A stretch of DNA of 48,811 nucleotides from Thermoleophilia bacterium. Its GTDB lineage: Bacteria; Actinomycetota; Thermoleophilia; Gaiellales; Gaiellaceae. A program made the position numbers and the translations under genes. Below are positions 16,960 through 25,528 of the stretch, one piece after another. Positions within the stretch are counted from its first letter, which is position 1, and every line of letters begins with the position of its first letter. Below the pieces are notes generated by a model, which saw nothing but the letters and a program-made list of their open reading frames with translations, had not been told where the DNA came from and searched no databases. Location of the stretch: assembly GCA_025928515.1 (NCBI GenBank), contig JAICJI010000012.1, positions 1 through 48,811 on the forward strand, read 5' to 3'.

Positions 16960-17911
16960 GCTCGCGCTCGCGGTCTTTGCCTCCGAGACGGGCACGCACC
17001 TAGTGCGGCCGCCGCGCGGCGAGCGATGGCGAAGCTTCGCCCGCCGCTTCGACGAGCGTGCGTACCTGGAGCGGCTCGCGGCCGACGGCTATCGCTTCCT
17101 GCAGCGGTCGTCGACCGACTTTCCGCCGCTCCTCCGCGCGATCCACGATCCGCCCGCGGGGCTGTTCCTGCGCGGCGTCACGGAGCCGGAGCTGCTCTCG
17201 CGGCCCGCGGTGGCGATCGTGGGAGCGCGTGCCTCGTCGGGCTACGGCGCCTCAGTGGCACGCAACCTGGGCCGCGAGCTGGCTGCCGCCGGCCTCGTCG
17301 TCGTGAGCGGCCTCGCGCGCGGGATCGACGCCGAGGCGCATCGCGGAGCGCTAGAAGCCGCCGGAGCGACGGTCGCCGTCCTCGGCTGCGGCATCGACCG
17401 CGACTATCCGGCTGCACACGCCGAGCTCGCACGGCGCCTCGCGGATGTCGGCCTGATCGTCTCGGAGTACGCGCCGGGAGTCGAGCCCGCGCCGTGGCGC
17501 TTCCCGGCCCGCAACCGCATCGTCGCCGGCCTGTGCTCGGCGACCGTCGTCGTCGAGGCCCGTGAGCGTAGCGGCGCTCTGATCACGACGGATCTCGCCA
17601 TGGAGGAGGGCCGCGAGGTCTTCGCTGTCCCGGGCGAGATCACCAGCTCGCTCTCGGCGGGCACGAACGCGTTGCTCAAGCTCGGTGCCGCGCCGCTGAC
17701 GAGCACCGCGGACGTGCTCGTGTCGTTCGGCATCGAGCCGGTTCCGGCACAGGGGGAGCAGTCCCCGCTGCTCGAGCTCCTGCCGGCGAGCGCCGACGAG
17801 CTCGTCAGGAAGACCGGCCTCGGCGCGGACGCGATCGCGCGCGCGCTCGTCGAGCTCGAGCTGGAAGGTCGCGTGACCATGAGCGAGGGCGTGTACCGTC
17901 GCGCTTCGTGA
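16952..17911 (+). CDS. dprA: DNA-processing protein DprA
   Basis: A 319-residue DNA-uptake and RecA-loading protein. The Rossmann-like core is complete: AIVGARASSGYG, VVSGLARGIDAEAHRGAL, AVLGCGIDRDYPAAH, FPARNRIVAGL, ARERSGALIT and VPGEITSSLSAGTN. A C-terminal winged-helix domain starts near residue 272 (ASADELVRKTGL). The ATG at 16952 is supported by the 8-base overlap with comM. The TGA overlaps the next GTG in GTGA. Confidence 0.96.
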   Translation: MSELALAVFASETGTHLVRPPRGERWRSFARRFDERAYLERLAADGYRFLQRSSTDFPPLLRAIHDPPAGLFLRGVTEPELLSRPAVAIVGARASSGYGASVARNLGRELAAAGLVVVSGLARGIDAEAHRGALEAAGATVAVLGCGIDRDYPAAHAELARRLADVGLIVSEYAPGVEPAPWRFPARNRIVAGLCSATVVVEARERSGALITTDLAMEEGREVFAVPGEITSSLSAGTNALLKLGAAPLTSTADVLVSFGIEPVPAQGEQSPLLELLPASADELVRKTGLGADAIARALVELELEGRVTMSEGVYRRAS

Positions 17912-19035
17912 ATCCGTACTGGCTCGAAGACGAGAAGCCCCCGCGGCCGGACGCCAAGCTCGACGGCCGTGTCGACGTCGCGATCGTCGGCGCCGGTGTG
18001 ACCGGCTGCTCGGCGGCGCTCCGTCTCGCAAAGGGAGGACTGCGTGTCCGCGTGCACGACGCGCGTGCGGTCGCGGAGGGCGCGAGTGGTCGCAACGGCG
18101 GCTTCGCGCTCGGCGGCGGTGCCGCCCGCTACGACGTCGCCCGCGAGACGTACGGCGCGGACAAGGCCGCCTCGTACTGGGCCTGGACGCGGCAGGAGCA
18201 GGATCGGATGGTCGAGCTCGGCGGCGACGCGTTGCGGCGCACCGGCAGCTACCGCCTGGCCGGCGACGCGGAGGAGCGCGAAGGCATCCGCCTCGAGTAC
18301 GAGGCCCTGCGCGAGGACGGCTTCGAGGCGGAGTGGCTCGAAGACGTCCCGGGCGGAGCGGCCGGTCGTTTCCACGGCGCGATCTCGCATCCCCACGACT
18401 GCGCGATCCAGCCTGCGCGCTTCGTTCGTCGTCTGGCCGGGCTCGCGACCGCGGCCGGCGCCGAGATCCGCGAGCACGACACCGTCGCCGACCTCGAGGC
18501 ACTCGACGCCGAGCGCCTGCTCGTCGCCACCGACGGCTACGGGCACGGCCTCGTCCCCGAGCTCTCCGACCTGATCTGGCCCACACGCGGGCAGATGCTC
18601 GCCAGCGAGCCGCTCGGCCGCATGCTCTACGACCGCCCGCATTACGCGCGCCAGGGCTTCGACTACTGGCAGCAGCTCCCCGACGGCAGGATCCTGCTCG
18701 GCGGCTTCCGCGACGTATCGATCCTCGACGAGCTGACCGACGTGGAGGAGACGACGCCGGCGATCCAGAGCTCGCTCGAGTCGTTCCTGCAGGAGCTCGC
18801 GGGCGAGGAGGTGCGGGTCACGCATCGCTGGGCCGGCATCTTCGGGCTGACGCAGGACATGCTCCCGCTCGTTGGAGCCGTGCCCGGCCGCGGCGGGCGC
18901 GTCTGGGTCGCCGGCGGCTACTCGGGCCACGGCAACGTCCTCGGCTTCGCGTGCGGCGCGCTCGTGGCCGACGCGATCCTCGGCCGCGACGCGCCGCAGC
19001 TCGAGCTGCTCGATCCCGCACGGTTCTTCGGCTAG
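17908..19035 (+). CDS. FAD-dependent amine/amino-acid oxidase (DAO family)
   Basis: A 375-residue flavoenzyme of the D-amino-acid-oxidase/PuuB group. The N-terminal FAD motif is VDVAIVGAGVTGCSAALRLA, followed by GRNGGFALGG and a C-terminal FAD loop (WVAGGYSGHGNVLGFACG). The GRNGGF and SGHGN motifs are like gamma-glutamylputrescine oxidase and related secondary-amine oxidases. The real substrate cannot be told. Expression is coupled to dprA by a GTGA overlap. The end overlaps the VOC gene stop in CTAG. Confidence 0.9.
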   Translation: MNPYWLEDEKPPRPDAKLDGRVDVAIVGAGVTGCSAALRLAKGGLRVRVHDARAVAEGASGRNGGFALGGGAARYDVARETYGADKAASYWAWTRQEQDRMVELGGDALRRTGSYRLAGDAEEREGIRLEYEALREDGFEAEWLEDVPGGAAGRFHGAISHPHDCAIQPARFVRRLAGLATAAGAEIREHDTVADLEALDAERLLVATDGYGHGLVPELSDLIWPTRGQMLASEPLGRMLYDRPHYARQGFDYWQQLPDGRILLGGFRDVSILDELTDVEETTPAIQSSLESFLQELAGEEVRVTHRWAGIFGLTQDMLPLVGAVPGRGGRVWVAGGYSGHGNVLGFACGALVADAILGRDAPQLELLDPARFFG

Positions 19036-19385
19036 AGATCGAGCGGCGTCTTGTGCTGCGGCTCGTACAGGAGGATCTCGATGCCGCCCGGCAGCAGCAT
19101 CGTCGTCGTGATCCCGAAGCTCTCCTCCTGCATCCCGCCACGGAAGTCGATTCCCTTCGCCCGCAGATCGGCCATCGTCTGATCGAGGTCGTCGCACATC
19201 AGGCAGATCTGATGCTGCGTCGAGCCCTCGGACGGATGGACGCCGACCTCCGCCGGCGGCAGCGCGAAGATCAACCAGCCGGGATGATCCTCGACGTACT
19301 CCCACTCGAAGACGTCGCGCAGCACGTTCCGCGCCGCGTCGGCCTGAGGCGTGTACAGGAGCATGTGGGCGCCCACGATCGCCAT
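19032..19385 (-). CDS. VOC-fold (glyoxalase/bleomycin-resistance family) protein
   Basis: A 117-residue vicinal-oxygen-chelate protein with two beta-alpha-beta-beta-beta modules (MAIVGAHMLLYTPQAD... and HQICLMCDDLDQTMADLRAKG...), ending in PGGIEILLYEPQHKTPLDL. Metal-ligand candidates are the His of GAHM, Glu of PAEVGVH, His of QHQIC and Glu of GGIEI. Its ATG overlaps the pntB stop by one base (TGATG), so it is cotranscribed with the transhydrogenase genes. Substrate unknown. Confidence 0.88.
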   Translation of the reverse strand: MAIVGAHMLLYTPQADAARNVLRDVFEWEYVEDHPGWLIFALPPAEVGVHPSEGSTQHQICLMCDDLDQTMADLRAKGIDFRGGMQEESFGITTTMLLPGGIEILLYEPQHKTPLDL

Positions 19386-20776
19386 CAGAGGTTCTTGACG
19401 TCGGCTACGAGCTTCGTGATCGACTCCTTCGCGTCGCCGAACAGCATCACGGTCTTCGGGTTGTAGAAGAGCGGGTTCTCGATCCCGGCGAAGCCGGGGT
19501 TCATCGACCGCTTGAGCACGACGACCGCCTGAGCGTTGTCGACGTTGAGGATCGGCATCCCGTAGATCGGCGAGCCCTGGTTGTTGCGCGCGTCGGGGTT
19601 GACGACATCGTTGGCGCCTACCACGACCGCGACGTCGGTGCGCGAGAACTCGGGATTGGCCTCGTCCATCTCCTTCAGCTGCGGATAGGGGACGTTCGCC
19701 TCGGCCAGCAGGACGTTCATGTGGCCCGGCATGCGCCCGGCGACCGGATGGATGGCGTACGAGACCTCGACGCCTTTGCTCTCGAGCAGGTCGGCGAGCT
19801 GGCGGACGTCGTGCTGCGCCTGCGCGACCGCGAGGCCGTAACCGGGCACGAAGACCACCTTGTGGGCGTACGCGAGCATGACTGCGACGTCCTCGGCGTT
19901 CGCGCTCCGCACGGTCCCGCCGTCGCCCGCAGCGACCGCCGCCGCCTCTGCCGTGACCTGGCCGAAGGCGCCGAAGAGGAGATTCCCGATCGACCGGTTC
20001 ATCGCCTTCCCCATCAGCATCGTCAGCAAGGTGCCGGAGGCCCCGACGAGCATGCCGCTCACGATCAGGACGTTGTTCTGCAGCTCGAAGCCGCCGATCG
20101 CGACGGCGAGGCCGGTGAAGGCGTTGAGGAGCGAGATCACGACCGGCATGTCGGCGCCGCCGATCGGGAGGACGAAGAGAACCCCGAACAGCCCGCCGCC
20201 CACCACCACCACCCAGAGCAGCCACTGAGCCTGCACGCCGGCCGACAGCAGAACCGCGAAGACGACGAGGGCCAGGAGCAGGACGATGTTCCCGACGTTC
20301 TGGCCCGGATAGGTGATCGGCCGGCCGCCGATCAGCTCCTGGAGCTTTGCGAACGCGATCAGCGAGCCCGCGAACGAGATCGCTCCGATCAGGCCCGACA
20401 GCGCGATCGCGGTCGAGACGTCCCAGGTTGGGCGCCCGGGGGGCGGCAGGATCCGGTGCAGCTCGGCGAGCGCGATGAGCGCCGCTGCTCCGCCGCCGAC
20501 TCCGTTGAACAGCGCCACCATCTGCGGCATCGCGGTCATCCGCACCTTCCGCGCTCCGGCGGCGCCGAGGCCGCCGCCGATCAGCATCGCGATCACGAGC
20601 GCCCACCAGCTGCCGCCGCCGGCCTTGATCCACGTGACCACGATCGCGACGAGCATCCCGGCAGCGCCGATCTGGTTGCCGCGCCGCGCGTGCGCCGGGT
20701 TCGCGAGATAGCGCAGCGCGAGGATGAAGCTGGCGATCGGGATCAGGTAGAGGGCGTCGGCGAGATTCGTGCTCAT
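19385..20776 (-). CDS. pntB: NAD(P) transhydrogenase subunit beta
   Basis: A 463-residue membrane subunit of proton-translocating transhydrogenase, which reduces NADP+ with NADH using the proton gradient. The N-terminal half has about eight hydrophobic helices. The C-terminal NADP-binding domain has VPGYGLAVAQAQ, HPVAGRMPGHMNVLLAEANVPY, VVVGANDVVNPDA, GMPILNVDNAQAVVVLKRSM, GFAGIENPLFY and MLFGDAK, all standard. The ATG overlaps the stop of the small alpha subunit (ATGA). Confidence 0.97.
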   Translation of the reverse strand: MSTNLADALYLIPIASFILALRYLANPAHARRGNQIGAAGMLVAIVVTWIKAGGGSWWALVIAMLIGGGLGAAGARKVRMTAMPQMVALFNGVGGGAAALIALAELHRILPPPGRPTWDVSTAIALSGLIGAISFAGSLIAFAKLQELIGGRPITYPGQNVGNIVLLLALVVFAVLLSAGVQAQWLLWVVVVGGGLFGVLFVLPIGGADMPVVISLLNAFTGLAVAIGGFELQNNVLIVSGMLVGASGTLLTMLMGKAMNRSIGNLLFGAFGQVTAEAAAVAAGDGGTVRSANAEDVAVMLAYAHKVVFVPGYGLAVAQAQHDVRQLADLLESKGVEVSYAIHPVAGRMPGHMNVLLAEANVPYPQLKEMDEANPEFSRTDVAVVVGANDVVNPDARNNQGSPIYGMPILNVDNAQAVVVLKRSMNPGFAGIENPLFYNPKTVMLFGDAKESITKLVADVKNL

Positions 20777-21087
20777 TCGTCGCTCGGCTTCGGCGGCTCG
20801 CGCTTCTTGAACATCTCGAGCATGCGGTCGGTGACGACGAAGCCGCCGACGACGTTTGCCGAGCCGAGGACGACCGCGAGGAAGCCGATGATCCAGATGA
20901 ACGGCCCCTTGTGACCTGAGGCGAGCACGATCATCGCGCCTGCGACGACGATGCCGTGGATCGCGTTCGTCCCCGACATGAGCGGCGTGTGCAGCAGCGT
21001 CGGCACCTTCGAGATCACCTCGAAGCCGAGGAAGATCGCGAGCACGAGGATCGTCACCTCGAAGACGAGCAGCATGTTGTGGCTCAC
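20773..21087 (-). CDS. pntAB: NAD(P) transhydrogenase subunit alpha part 2
   Basis: A 104-residue membrane subunit corresponding to the C-terminal helices of a full-length PntA. It has three hydrophobic segments (LVFEVTILVLAIFLGFEVI, AIHGIVVAGAMIVLA and FIWIIGFLAVVLGSANVVGGF), then a short charged tail. The likely start is GTG 21087, overlapping the previous stop as GTGA; an internal ATG at 21075 is possible. The split alpha subunit gives the three-gene arrangement known from Rhodospirillum and Thermus. Confidence 0.95.
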   Translation of the reverse strand: MSHNMLLVFEVTILVLAIFLGFEVISKVPTLLHTPLMSGTNAIHGIVVAGAMIVLASGHKGPFIWIIGFLAVVLGSANVVGGFVVTDRMLEMFKKREPPKPSDE

Positions 21088-22172
21088 GCGGCGGCTCCTT
21101 CCTTCTTGCCCGCGACGCACGCGCCGCTCGTGATCTCGTCGCTCCAGTCGAGCGTCAGCTCGCCCTCGGGGGCGAGATGGAGGAGCAGCGCCTGCACGTT
21201 CCGTGAGTACAGCGTCGACGCGTGGTACGGCATCGTGCTCGCCAGGTTGGTCGGCCCGACGAGCGTCACGCCGCTGCGCTCGACGATCTCGCCCGGCTCG
21301 GTCAGCTCGCAGTTGCCGCCGGTCTCGGCGGCGAGGTCGACGATCACGGAGCCCGGCCGCATCGCTTCGACCGCGGAGGCGGGGATGATCTTCGGCGCGG
21401 GCCGGCCGGGGACGGCGGCGGTCGTGATCACGGCGTCGAAGTCGGCGATGCGTCCCTCGAGCGCCTGCTGCTGCGCCTGCATCTCCTCGGGCGTCAGCTC
21501 GCGCGCGTAGCCGCCTTCGGTCTCGCCGCCGGTCACGCCGAGGTCGAGCCAGTTCGCGCCGAGGCTCTCGATCTGCTCGCGCACGACGGGGCGGACATCG
21601 AAGCCGGTCGTCACGGCGCCGAGCCGGCGTGCCGTCGCGATCGCCTGCAGTCCCGCAACGCCGGCACCGATCACGAGCACCTTCGCCGGCGGCACCGTTC
21701 CCGCAGCCGTCATGAGCATCGGGAAGAAGCGGGGGAGATGCTCGGCTGCGAGGAGCGCGGCCCTGTACCCGCCGACGGTCGCCTGTGACGAGAGCGCGTC
21801 CATCGACTGTGCGCGCGTGATCCGCGGCACTGATTCCAGCGCGAACGCCGTGACGCTGCGCGTCGCCAGCGCCTCGACGCCGGCAGTGTCCGACAGCGGC
21901 TCGAGGAAGCCGATCAGAAGCTGGCCCGTGCGAAGCCGCTCCCTCTCGTCCGCCGACGGCTTGCGCACCTTGACGACTCCGTCCGTCTCCCACGCGTCAC
22001 CGAGCGTCGCGCCGGCTTCGGTGTACGCGCTGTCGGGGAACGAGGCGGCGTCGCCGGCGCCCGTCTCCACGACGAGCTCGAACCCGGCCGCGCCGAGCTT
22101 GCCGACGCTCTCGGGAACGAGCGCGACACGGCGCTCGCCCTGCGTCGTCTCGCGCGGAATACCGACCCTCAT
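21084..22172 (-). CDS. pntAA: NAD(P) transhydrogenase subunit alpha part 1
   Basis: A 362-residue soluble NAD(H)-binding subunit, related to alanine dehydrogenase. It starts MRVGIPRETTQGERRVALVP and carries the nucleotide-binding VLVIGAGVAGLQAIATA, then VIVDLAAETGGNCELTEPGE and TLVGPTNLASTMPYHAS. It ends with the mobile connection to part 2. It is the first gene of pntAA-pntAB-pntB-VOC, with TAGGCT about 9 bases before the ATG. Confidence 0.96.
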   Translation of the reverse strand: MRVGIPRETTQGERRVALVPESVGKLGAAGFELVVETGAGDAASFPDSAYTEAGATLGDAWETDGVVKVRKPSADERERLRTGQLLIGFLEPLSDTAGVEALATRSVTAFALESVPRITRAQSMDALSSQATVGGYRAALLAAEHLPRFFPMLMTAAGTVPPAKVLVIGAGVAGLQAIATARRLGAVTTGFDVRPVVREQIESLGANWLDLGVTGGETEGGYARELTPEEMQAQQQALEGRIADFDAVITTAAVPGRPAPKIIPASAVEAMRPGSVIVDLAAETGGNCELTEPGEIVERSGVTLVGPTNLASTMPYHASTLYSRNVQALLLHLAPEGELTLDWSDEITSGACVAGKKEGAAA

Positions 22173-22180
22173 CCGCCGCG

Positions 22181-22187
22181 TAGCCTA
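22181..22187. promoter_or_regulatory. Shared palindromic -10-like element of pnt and dedA
   Basis: The 21-base divergent gap holds GCGTAGCCTACGC, an odd palindrome symmetric about one base. It offers TAGCCT to the plus strand (7 bases before the dedA TTG) and TAGGCT to the minus strand (9 bases before the pntAA ATG). Both genes may therefore use one symmetric element. Confidence 0.45.
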
Positions 22188-22193
22188 CGCACC

Positions 22194-22784
22194 TTGACGC
22201 ACTTCTTCACGCACCACGGTTTGCCCCTGCTCTTCGCGGTCGTCCTGCTCGAGTCGTTCGGGATCCCGCTGCCGGGAGAGACGGCGCTGATCGCCTTCGG
22301 CGTGCTCGCGTCGCAGGGGCACCACTCGATCGTGTGGGTGATCGTGCTCGCGGCCGCCGGCGCGATCATCGGCGACAACCTCGGCTACTGGCTGATCGGC
22401 CGCTGGGGAGGCCGGGAGCTGTTCGAGCGGTGGGGATTTTTGCGCCGCTACTCCGAGCGCTTCCTGCCCGCGGCCGAGCGGCTCATGGCGAGGCACGGCG
22501 GCAAGACCGTCTTCTTCGGGCGGTTCGTCACCGTGCTGCGGTACACGGCGGCGTGGGTGGCAGGCATCGGCCGGATGAACTGGTGGAAGTTCCTGTTCTG
22601 GAACGCGGCGGGTGGGATCATCTGGGCGACGGCGGTCGGGCTCGTCGCGTACTACGCGGGTCACGCAGCGGCCGACGCGATCCAGCGCTACGGGATCTAC
22701 GCCGCCGCTGGGATCGTCGTGGCCCTCCTCGTCGTTCTCTTCGCCACGCATTACGGCAAGAAGCGGTTGGAGAAGCGGCTCTGA
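22194..22784 (+). CDS. DedA-family membrane protein
   Basis: A 196-residue DedA/SNARE-associated membrane protein; some family members flip undecaprenyl phosphate or phosphatidylethanolamine. Diagnostic segments are ESFGIPLPGETAL near residue 20, GDNLGYWLIGRWGG, FFGRFVTVLRYTAAWVAGIGRM (the GRF..R...AG core) and N-x-x-GG-x-x-WA. There are about four to five hydrophobic helices and a basic C-terminus. It starts at TTG 22194. A CTG-started lipoprotein gene overlaps its end. Confidence 0.93.
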   Translation: MTHFFTHHGLPLLFAVVLLESFGIPLPGETALIAFGVLASQGHHSIVWVIVLAAAGAIIGDNLGYWLIGRWGGRELFERWGFLRRYSERFLPAAERLMARHGGKTVFFGRFVTVLRYTAAWVAGIGRMNWWKFLFWNAAGGIIWATAVGLVAYYAGHAAADAIQRYGIYAAAGIVVALLVVLFATHYGKKRLEKRL

Positions 22785-23656
22785 GACGGCTCGCGCCGGC
22801 GCTCGTGCTGCTGGTTGCGGGTTGCGGTGGCGCGGCGGTCGCGACGGTGCCTGCGAAGACTCCGCCGTCGGTGCGCGTCCCCCGGTTCACGCATGTCGTC
22901 CTCGTGGTCTTCGAGAACCACGAGTCGACGGCGATTGCCGGCAATCCCGACGCGCCGACGTTCAACGCGCTCGCGCGCCGCTACGCGACGCTCACCGACT
23001 ACGACGCAGTCACGCATCCGAGCCTGCCGAACTACCTCGCGCTGGTCTCCGGCTCGACGCAGGGAATCGCGAGTGACTGCACCGACTGTGTCGTCCAGGC
23101 CCGCAATCTCGCCGACACGCTCGAGGCTGCGGGCAAGACGTGGAAGACCTACGCGGAGGATCTGCCGAAGCCAGGGTTCACCGGCGGCTCGGCGGGCAGC
23201 TACGCGAAGAAGCACGACCCGTTCCTCTACTTCCACGACATTGCGAGCTCACCGGGCCGTCGGCGCCGCGTCGTCCCCTTCCCGCGACTCGCGCACGACC
23301 TTGCCCGGCACCGGTTGCCGGACTTCTCACTCGTCGTCCCGAACCTCTGCAACGACATGCACGACTGCTCCGCCGCGACCGGCGACGCCTGGCTGAAAGC
23401 TCATGTGGTGCCGCTGCTGCGCTCGCCGCAGTTGCGTGGCGGCGTCGTCTTCGTCGTCTTCGACGAGGGGACGAGTGACACGGGTAGTGGAGGTCACGTC
23501 GAAGCTCTCGCGCTCGGCCCGACCGTGCGGCGCGGTGCGACGTTCACGAAGCCGACGAACCACTACGGCCTCCTGCGGACGATCGAGGACTCCTGGGGGC
23601 TTCCCCGGCTCGGGTTGTCTCGCAGGGGGACGCCGGTCGGGGGTATCTGGAAGTAG
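22781..23656 (+). CDS. Secreted phosphoesterase-family lipoprotein
   Basis: A protein of the PF04185-type phosphoesterase/acid phosphatase group (alkaline-phosphatase superfamily). The catalytic block HVVLVVFENHES is near residue 43, followed by THPSLPNYLALVSGST and FDEGTSD, the typical metal-binding set. Starting at CTG 22781, within the dedA stop (CTGA), gives a perfect lipoprotein signal: two Arg, a hydrophobic core and lipobox VAGC. There is no ATG, GTG or TTG in the right place; the next in-frame GTG (22805) removes the charged n-region. Predicted extracellular and lipid-anchored; substrate unknown. Confidence 0.85.
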   Translation: MRRLAPALVLLVAGCGGAAVATVPAKTPPSVRVPRFTHVVLVVFENHESTAIAGNPDAPTFNALARRYATLTDYDAVTHPSLPNYLALVSGSTQGIASDCTDCVVQARNLADTLEAAGKTWKTYAEDLPKPGFTGGSAGSYAKKHDPFLYFHDIASSPGRRRRVVPFPRLAHDLARHRLPDFSLVVPNLCNDMHDCSAATGDAWLKAHVVPLLRSPQLRGGVVFVVFDEGTSDTGSGGHVEALALGPTVRRGATFTKPTNHYGLLRTIEDSWGLPRLGLSRRGTPVGGIWK

Positions 23657-23720
23657 CTCCGGGCCTTAGGGCTTGCCTTGGGTTTGCGTGGTGCCGGCAC
23701 TCGTTTTGTTTCGACCACTT

Positions 23721-23790
23721 TGGCGAAGAGCCGGAGGCTAAGCCTCGGCGTAGCCGCGCTTAGCCGCGGGCCGGAGCGCGCTCGCGCCGG
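23721..23790 (+). repeat. Hairpin-forming intergenic element, copy A
   Basis: About 70 bases in the gap between the phosphoesterase and HD genes align with a second copy at 26871-26942. Shared core: CGAAGrGCCGGAGGCTAAG, then GGCG, then a segment ending CGCGCTC. In this copy GCCGGAGGC (23730-23738) pairs with GCCTCGGC (23742-23749), with one bulged base. A second GC-rich inverted segment follows. It resembles a REP-type element; no coding potential is convincing. Confidence 0.6.
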
Positions 23791-23844
23791 CCTCTGCCGC
23801 GCGCGAGCGCACGACACGACCGTTCCGCGCAGTTCCTTTTCGGA

Positions 23845-23870
23845 GGATTCCGCGCTCAGGCGCGGAATCC
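23845..23870 (+). promoter_or_regulatory. Perfect 10-bp hairpin before the HD gene
   Basis: GGATTCCGCG (23845-23854) and CGCGGAATCC (23861-23870) form a perfect 10-bp stem with a 6-base loop, ending 9 bases before the ATG at 23880. It has no following T-run. It could be a terminator-like end for the phosphoesterase transcript, a protein-binding operator or a translation-control structure. Confidence 0.55.
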
Positions 23871-23879
23871 GAGGATCTC

Positions 23880-24452
23880 ATGCTCACGTCGATCGCTCGA
23901 GCGCTCGAGCAGCGCGATCAGAGTCTCGGCCACGGCGCCCGCGTCGCCGCCCTCGCCGAACCCGTTGCGCGCGAGCTCGGCTGGGATCGCGAGCGCATCC
24001 GGTCGTTGCGCTGGGCGGCGCCGCTCCACGACGTCGGCAAGGTCAAGGTGCGGCCGCAGCTCCTCGGCAAGGCCGGCCCGCTCACGCTGGAGGAGATGGC
24101 CGAGATTCGAAGCCATCCGAAGGCGGGTGCCGAGCTCGTAGTCGAGATGCGGAGATTCCACGACGCGCTTCCATACGTGCTCTTCCACCACGAGCGCTGG
24201 GACGGCGGCGGCTACCCCGCCGGGCTGAGCGGCCGCAGGATCCCGATCGAAGCCCGGATCCTCGCGATCGCGGACGCCTTCGACGCCATGATCTCGCCCC
24301 GGCCGTACCGGCACGCGCTGACGCACGAGCACGCGCTCGCCGAGGTCGAGGACGGAGCAGGCACACAGTTCGACCCGGTCGCGGCCGAGCTCTTCGTCGC
24401 TGCGTGGGCCGAGGGCTGGGACACCTGGCAGCGCTCGGCTGTCGCGAGCTAG
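23880..24452 (+). CDS. HD-GYP-like metal-dependent phosphohydrolase
   Basis: A 190-residue stand-alone HD domain. The metal motif LHDVGKVK is near residue 49, the first His is in LGHGARVA, and later motifs HHERWDGGGYP (near 105), ADAFDAM and RPYR fit the HD-GYP subgroup, whose characterised members cleave cyclic-di-GMP. The GYP triad is present as GGYP. No receiver or sensor domain is attached, which is short for the group. The end overlaps the dehydrogenase stop in CTAG. Confidence 0.88.
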   Translation: MLTSIARALEQRDQSLGHGARVAALAEPVARELGWDRERIRSLRWAAPLHDVGKVKVRPQLLGKAGPLTLEEMAEIRSHPKAGAELVVEMRRFHDALPYVLFHHERWDGGGYPAGLSGRRIPIEARILAIADAFDAMISPRPYRHALTHEHALAEVEDGAGTQFDPVAAELFVAAWAEGWDTWQRSAVAS

Positions 24453-25522
24453 AGGCTCGCCCAGACCTCGAGCTTCGCGCGAACGCGCGCGATCACGTCG
24501 TCGGTGAACTCGCTCGTGCCGAGGTGGCCCCCGAGGTCCGCGGTACGTGCGCCCTGGGCGACAGCTTCGAGACACGCCTCGCGGATCGCACGTCCCGCCG
24601 GCTGCGCCTCCTCGCCGGCATGCGACAGGAGCGCGGCACCGGCGAGGATCATCGCCATCGGGTTGGCGACGTTCTTCCCTTGGAGGGACGGCGCTGTGCC
24701 GTGGGCGGCCTCGGCCATGATGGCGGCGGGCTCGAAGTCGGACTCGAACGCGACGAGCAGCGACTCCGAACCCGCGATCGAGCCGAAGAGGGGTAGGACG
24801 AGATCCGAGAGGATGTCGCCGTCGCGATTGAGCGCCGGAATGACGAGCGGATCGCCTGCGGAGGAAAGGAGAAGGGCGAACGTCGCGTCGATCAGTTGCG
24901 GCTCGTACGGCACCTCCGGGTGACGCTCTGCGGCCGCATCCATTTCCTCCTTCAGCATTCCCTCGTACGTCGGGCTGACGGTGTACTTCGGCCCGCCGAA
25001 GACCTTCGCGCCGGTCCGCTCGGCCTGGCGAAACGCGAACTCGGCGACGGCGTGGCAGATGCGCCGCTCGATCCGCTCGGTGCGGAACGCAACCTCGTCG
25101 TCGCCCTCGCCTTCGCGCCACTCCTTCGCGCCGTAGGCGTCGCCGACGGCCATCCGGACGATCGAGATCGGCGCGTGAACGCCGCCGAGCGGTGCGACGC
25201 CCGGGATGCGTCGTCCGGTGCGGACGATCACCTTGCCGCCGATCTCCTCGCGCAGGATCCGATTCGGCGAGCCGATGTCGCCGCGGCCCTCGGGCGTGAC
25301 CGTCGCCGCCTTCAGGCCGAGCCCGTGCTCACGAATCGCGCCGGCCGCTTCGTGCACGACCGCGTTGTCGGTCTCGCGCCGCCGTTCGAGCGACAGATCG
25401 AATCGCGGGAATTCCAGCTCGAGGCCGATCACGCCGGGCTCGAGCACGCGAAGGCCCTCCTCCAGCAGTTCCTGCCCCGTCTCGTCGCCCTCGAGGACGA
25501 CGATCGTCCGCTCGTCACGCAT
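24449..25522 (-). CDS. Isocitrate/isopropylmalate dehydrogenase-family protein
   Basis: A 357-residue beta-decarboxylating dehydrogenase. It has the start VVLEGDETGQELLEEG, the catalytic-region KVFGGPKYTVSPTYEGM, PALNRDGDILSDLV (metal Asp residues) and the nucleotide-binding AEAAHGTAPSLQGKNVANP. The usual RENTEG loop, which helps select isocitrate or isopropylmalate, is not recognisable; DAYGAKEWREG stands near it. I cannot assign icd or leuB. TAGCAT lies 6 bases before the ATG. Confidence 0.85.
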   Translation of the reverse strand: MRDERTIVVLEGDETGQELLEEGLRVLEPGVIGLELEFPRFDLSLERRRETDNAVVHEAAGAIREHGLGLKAATVTPEGRGDIGSPNRILREEIGGKVIVRTGRRIPGVAPLGGVHAPISIVRMAVGDAYGAKEWREGEGDDEVAFRTERIERRICHAVAEFAFRQAERTGAKVFGGPKYTVSPTYEGMLKEEMDAAAERHPEVPYEPQLIDATFALLLSSAGDPLVIPALNRDGDILSDLVLPLFGSIAGSESLLVAFESDFEPAAIMAEAAHGTAPSLQGKNVANPMAMILAGAALLSHAGEEAQPAGRAIREACLEAVAQGARTADLGGHLGTSEFTDDVIARVRAKLEVWASL

Positions 25523-25528
25523 CGCCCG

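Noticed and set aside
20773-21993. A fused 406-residue transhydrogenase protein
   Set aside because: The upstream part is only a shadow of pntAA in another frame; the real small subunit begins at the GTGA junction 21087.
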